Positions 5,852 to 7,173 of a DNA stretch of 7,173 nt are shown one piece after another. The stretch is from Bacteroidetes bacterium 4572_114 (GTDB taxonomy: Bacteria > Bacteroidota > Bacteroidia > Bacteroidales > 4484-276). The notes below the pieces were generated by a model. It did not search any database. It was not told the origin of the DNA and worked only from the letters and a program-made list of their open reading frames with translations. Position 1 is the first letter of the stretch. Every line of letters begins with the position of its first letter. Both the position numbers and the translations under genes were made by a program. The stretch lies in the NCBI GenBank assembly GCA_002254335.1, contig NIVA01000154.1, positions 1 to 7,173 on the forward strand, written 5' to 3'.

Positions 5852-7173
5852 ATGAAAATAGCATTAGCCCAACTAAATTACCACATTGGCAATTTTGAAA
5901 GTAATGTTTCAAAAATCAAGTCGGCCATATTGAAAGCCAAAAATGCCGGGGCTGATTTAGTGGTATTTGCCGAACTGGCCGTTTCGGGTTATCCCCCACG
6001 AGATTTCCTTGAGTTTGATGATTTTATTGATAAATGTAAACTGGCTGTTGAGGAGATTGCTTCAGATTGTAAAGGTATTGCAGCAATAGTTGGTGCCCCG
6101 ACAAAAAACCCCGGGTTCCAGGGAAAAGACCTTTATAACTCAGCATATTTTCTGACAGATGGAAAAGTGCAGTGTGTCAGGCACAAGACATTGCTGCCAA
6201 ACTACGATATCTTTGATGAGTACAGGTATTTCGAACCGAATAAAAAATTCAGTATTATCCAATATAAAGGACAAAGAATTGCCCTGACAATATGTGAGGA
6301 TTTATGGAACCTGGGCAACAACCCCCTTTACACAGTTAACCCGATGGATGAGTTGATGCGGCAACAACCCGACCTGATTATTAATATTGCTGCCTCGCCA
6401 TTCAACTATAATCAATACCTTACCCGGACGGATATTTTAAAGGAAAATGCGCAGAAGTACAATTTGCCTTTGTTTTATGTAAACCATGTGGGTGCTCAAA
6501 CGGAGTTGCTGTTCGACGGAGGGTCGCTGGTGATTGGCCCCAAAGGGGAAGTGGTGGAAGAGCTGGCTTATTTTGTTGAGGATTTTGAAGTTTACGATAC
6601 CGGGGGTTTAAAATCTAATAGCCGGCCATTGCCTATTTCAGTTTACCCGAAGGGAAAAGAAAAAATCGGACTGATACACGATGCCCTGGTGATGGGGGTG
6701 AGGAATTATTTTAAGAAACTTGGTTTTACGAAAGCAATCTTGGGCCTGTCCGGCGGCATCGATTCGGCGGTTACCCTTGCCATTGCTGCAAAAGCCCTGG
6801 GCAATAAAAATGTGCTTTCGGTTTTGCTCCCTTCACAGTTTTCTTCCGGTCATTCTGTTGATGACTCGCTGCAAATGGTAAAAAACCTCAATTCACCACA
6901 CGAACTGATAAATATTGAAGAGACATATAATGCTTACCAAAAAACGCTGAAGCCACAGTTTAAGGATTTGCCTTTTGGCCTTGCCGAAGAAAACCTACAG
7001 GCCCGTACACGGGGGGTGATACTGATGGCCCTGTCCAATAAATTCGGGTATATCCTGCTCAATACCTCCAATAAAAGTGAAGCCGCTGTAGGTTATGGGA
7101 CTTTGTACGGTGATATGAGCGGTGGCCTTTCGGTGATTGGCGATGTTTACAAAACCGAAGTTTTTGAGCTGGC
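5852..7173 (+). CDS. nadE: Glutamine-dependent NAD+ synthetase (C-terminal part off the right edge)
   Basis: The frame opens with ATG at 5852, immediately after an in-frame TAG, and runs 440 codons to the window edge. The N-terminal nitrilase-type glutaminase domain has its catalytic triad: Glu41 in FAELAVSGYPPRD, Lys112 in RHKTLLPNYDIFDEYRYF, and nucleophile Cys148 in TICEDLWN. The C-terminal ATP-pyrophosphatase domain begins near residue 270 with the P-loop LSGGIDSA (299-306), then LAEENLQARTRG (378-388 region) and LLNTSNKSE (402-410). The enzyme hydrolyses glutamine and channels ammonia to adenylated nicotinate adenine dinucleotide, giving NAD+, glutamate, AMP and pyrophosphate in the cytoplasm. 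It completes both de novo and salvage NAD synthesis and is usually essential. About 100 residues are probably missing. All visible key residues are present. I find no clear TAnnTTTG box ahead of it; the nearest landmark upstream is the MITE-like element. Confidence 0.95.
   Translation, partial: MKIALAQLNYHIGNFESNVSKIKSAILKAKNAGADLVVFAELAVSGYPPRDFLEFDDFIDKCKLAVEEIASDCKGIAAIVGAPTKNPGFQGKDLYNSAYFLTDGKVQCVRHKTLLPNYDIFDEYRYFEPNKKFSIIQYKGQRIALTICEDLWNLGNNPLYTVNPMDELMRQQPDLIINIAASPFNYNQYLTRTDILKENAQKYNLPLFYVNHVGAQTELLFDGGSLVIGPKGEVVEELAYFVEDFEVYDTGGLKSNSRPLPISVYPKGKEKIGLIHDALVMGVRNYFKKLGFTKAILGLSGGIDSAVTLAIAAKALGNKNVLSVLLPSQFSSGHSVDDSLQMVKNLNSPHELINIEETYNAYQKTLKPQFKDLPFGLAEENLQARTRGVILMALSNKFGYILLNTSNKSEAAVGYGTLYGDMSGGLSVIGDVYKTEVFEL

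Overview
The window looks like chromosomal sequence from a member of the Bacteroidota, probably a Bacteroidia-type lineage; I cannot name the genus. The reasons are a GldB lipoprotein gene, two small outer-membrane beta-barrel genes of the PF13568/'PorT-like' type, a lack of Shine-Dalgarno sequences ahead of the starts, and three upstream regions carrying the Bacteroidota -7 promoter box TAnnTTTG. There is no phage, CRISPR, defence or secondary-metabolism cassette, and no RNA gene that I can recognise.

Layout, left to right. Positions 1-836 (minus): the first 278 codons of a lipoprotein zinc carboxypeptidase of the M14 type, running off the left edge. Positions 837-1111: a spacer with a cluster of alternating palindromes and a separate 13-bp inverted repeat. 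Positions 1112-2650 (minus): a complete YifB/ComM-type AAA+ ATPase. Positions 2651-2864: a spacer of short imperfect repeats. Positions 2865-3881 (minus): gldB. An 87-nt gap with two strong hairpins then separates gldB from a beta-barrel gene (3969-4574, minus). A 331-nt divergent spacer carries promoter boxes for both directions. On its right lies a second beta-barrel gene (4906-5563, plus) that is broken by a frame change near 5190-5198. Positions 5564-5851 are a spacer carrying a 144-bp MITE-like element with perfect 16-bp terminal inverted repeats and a 6-bp target duplication. Positions 5852-7173 (plus): the first 440 codons of a glutamine-dependent NAD+ synthetase, running off the right edge.

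The genes do not form one pathway. NAD synthesis, ComM, GldB and a lipoprotein peptidase are ordinary chromosomal functions, and three of them (GldB, the two barrels) plus the peptidase concern the cell envelope. The most notable material is between the genes: the MITE-like element, an alternating-palindrome cluster with mutually exclusive foldings, a 19-bp palindromic word shared by two spacers, and a terminator-like hairpin whose T-tract abuts the gldB start. I see no convincing new multi-gene system.
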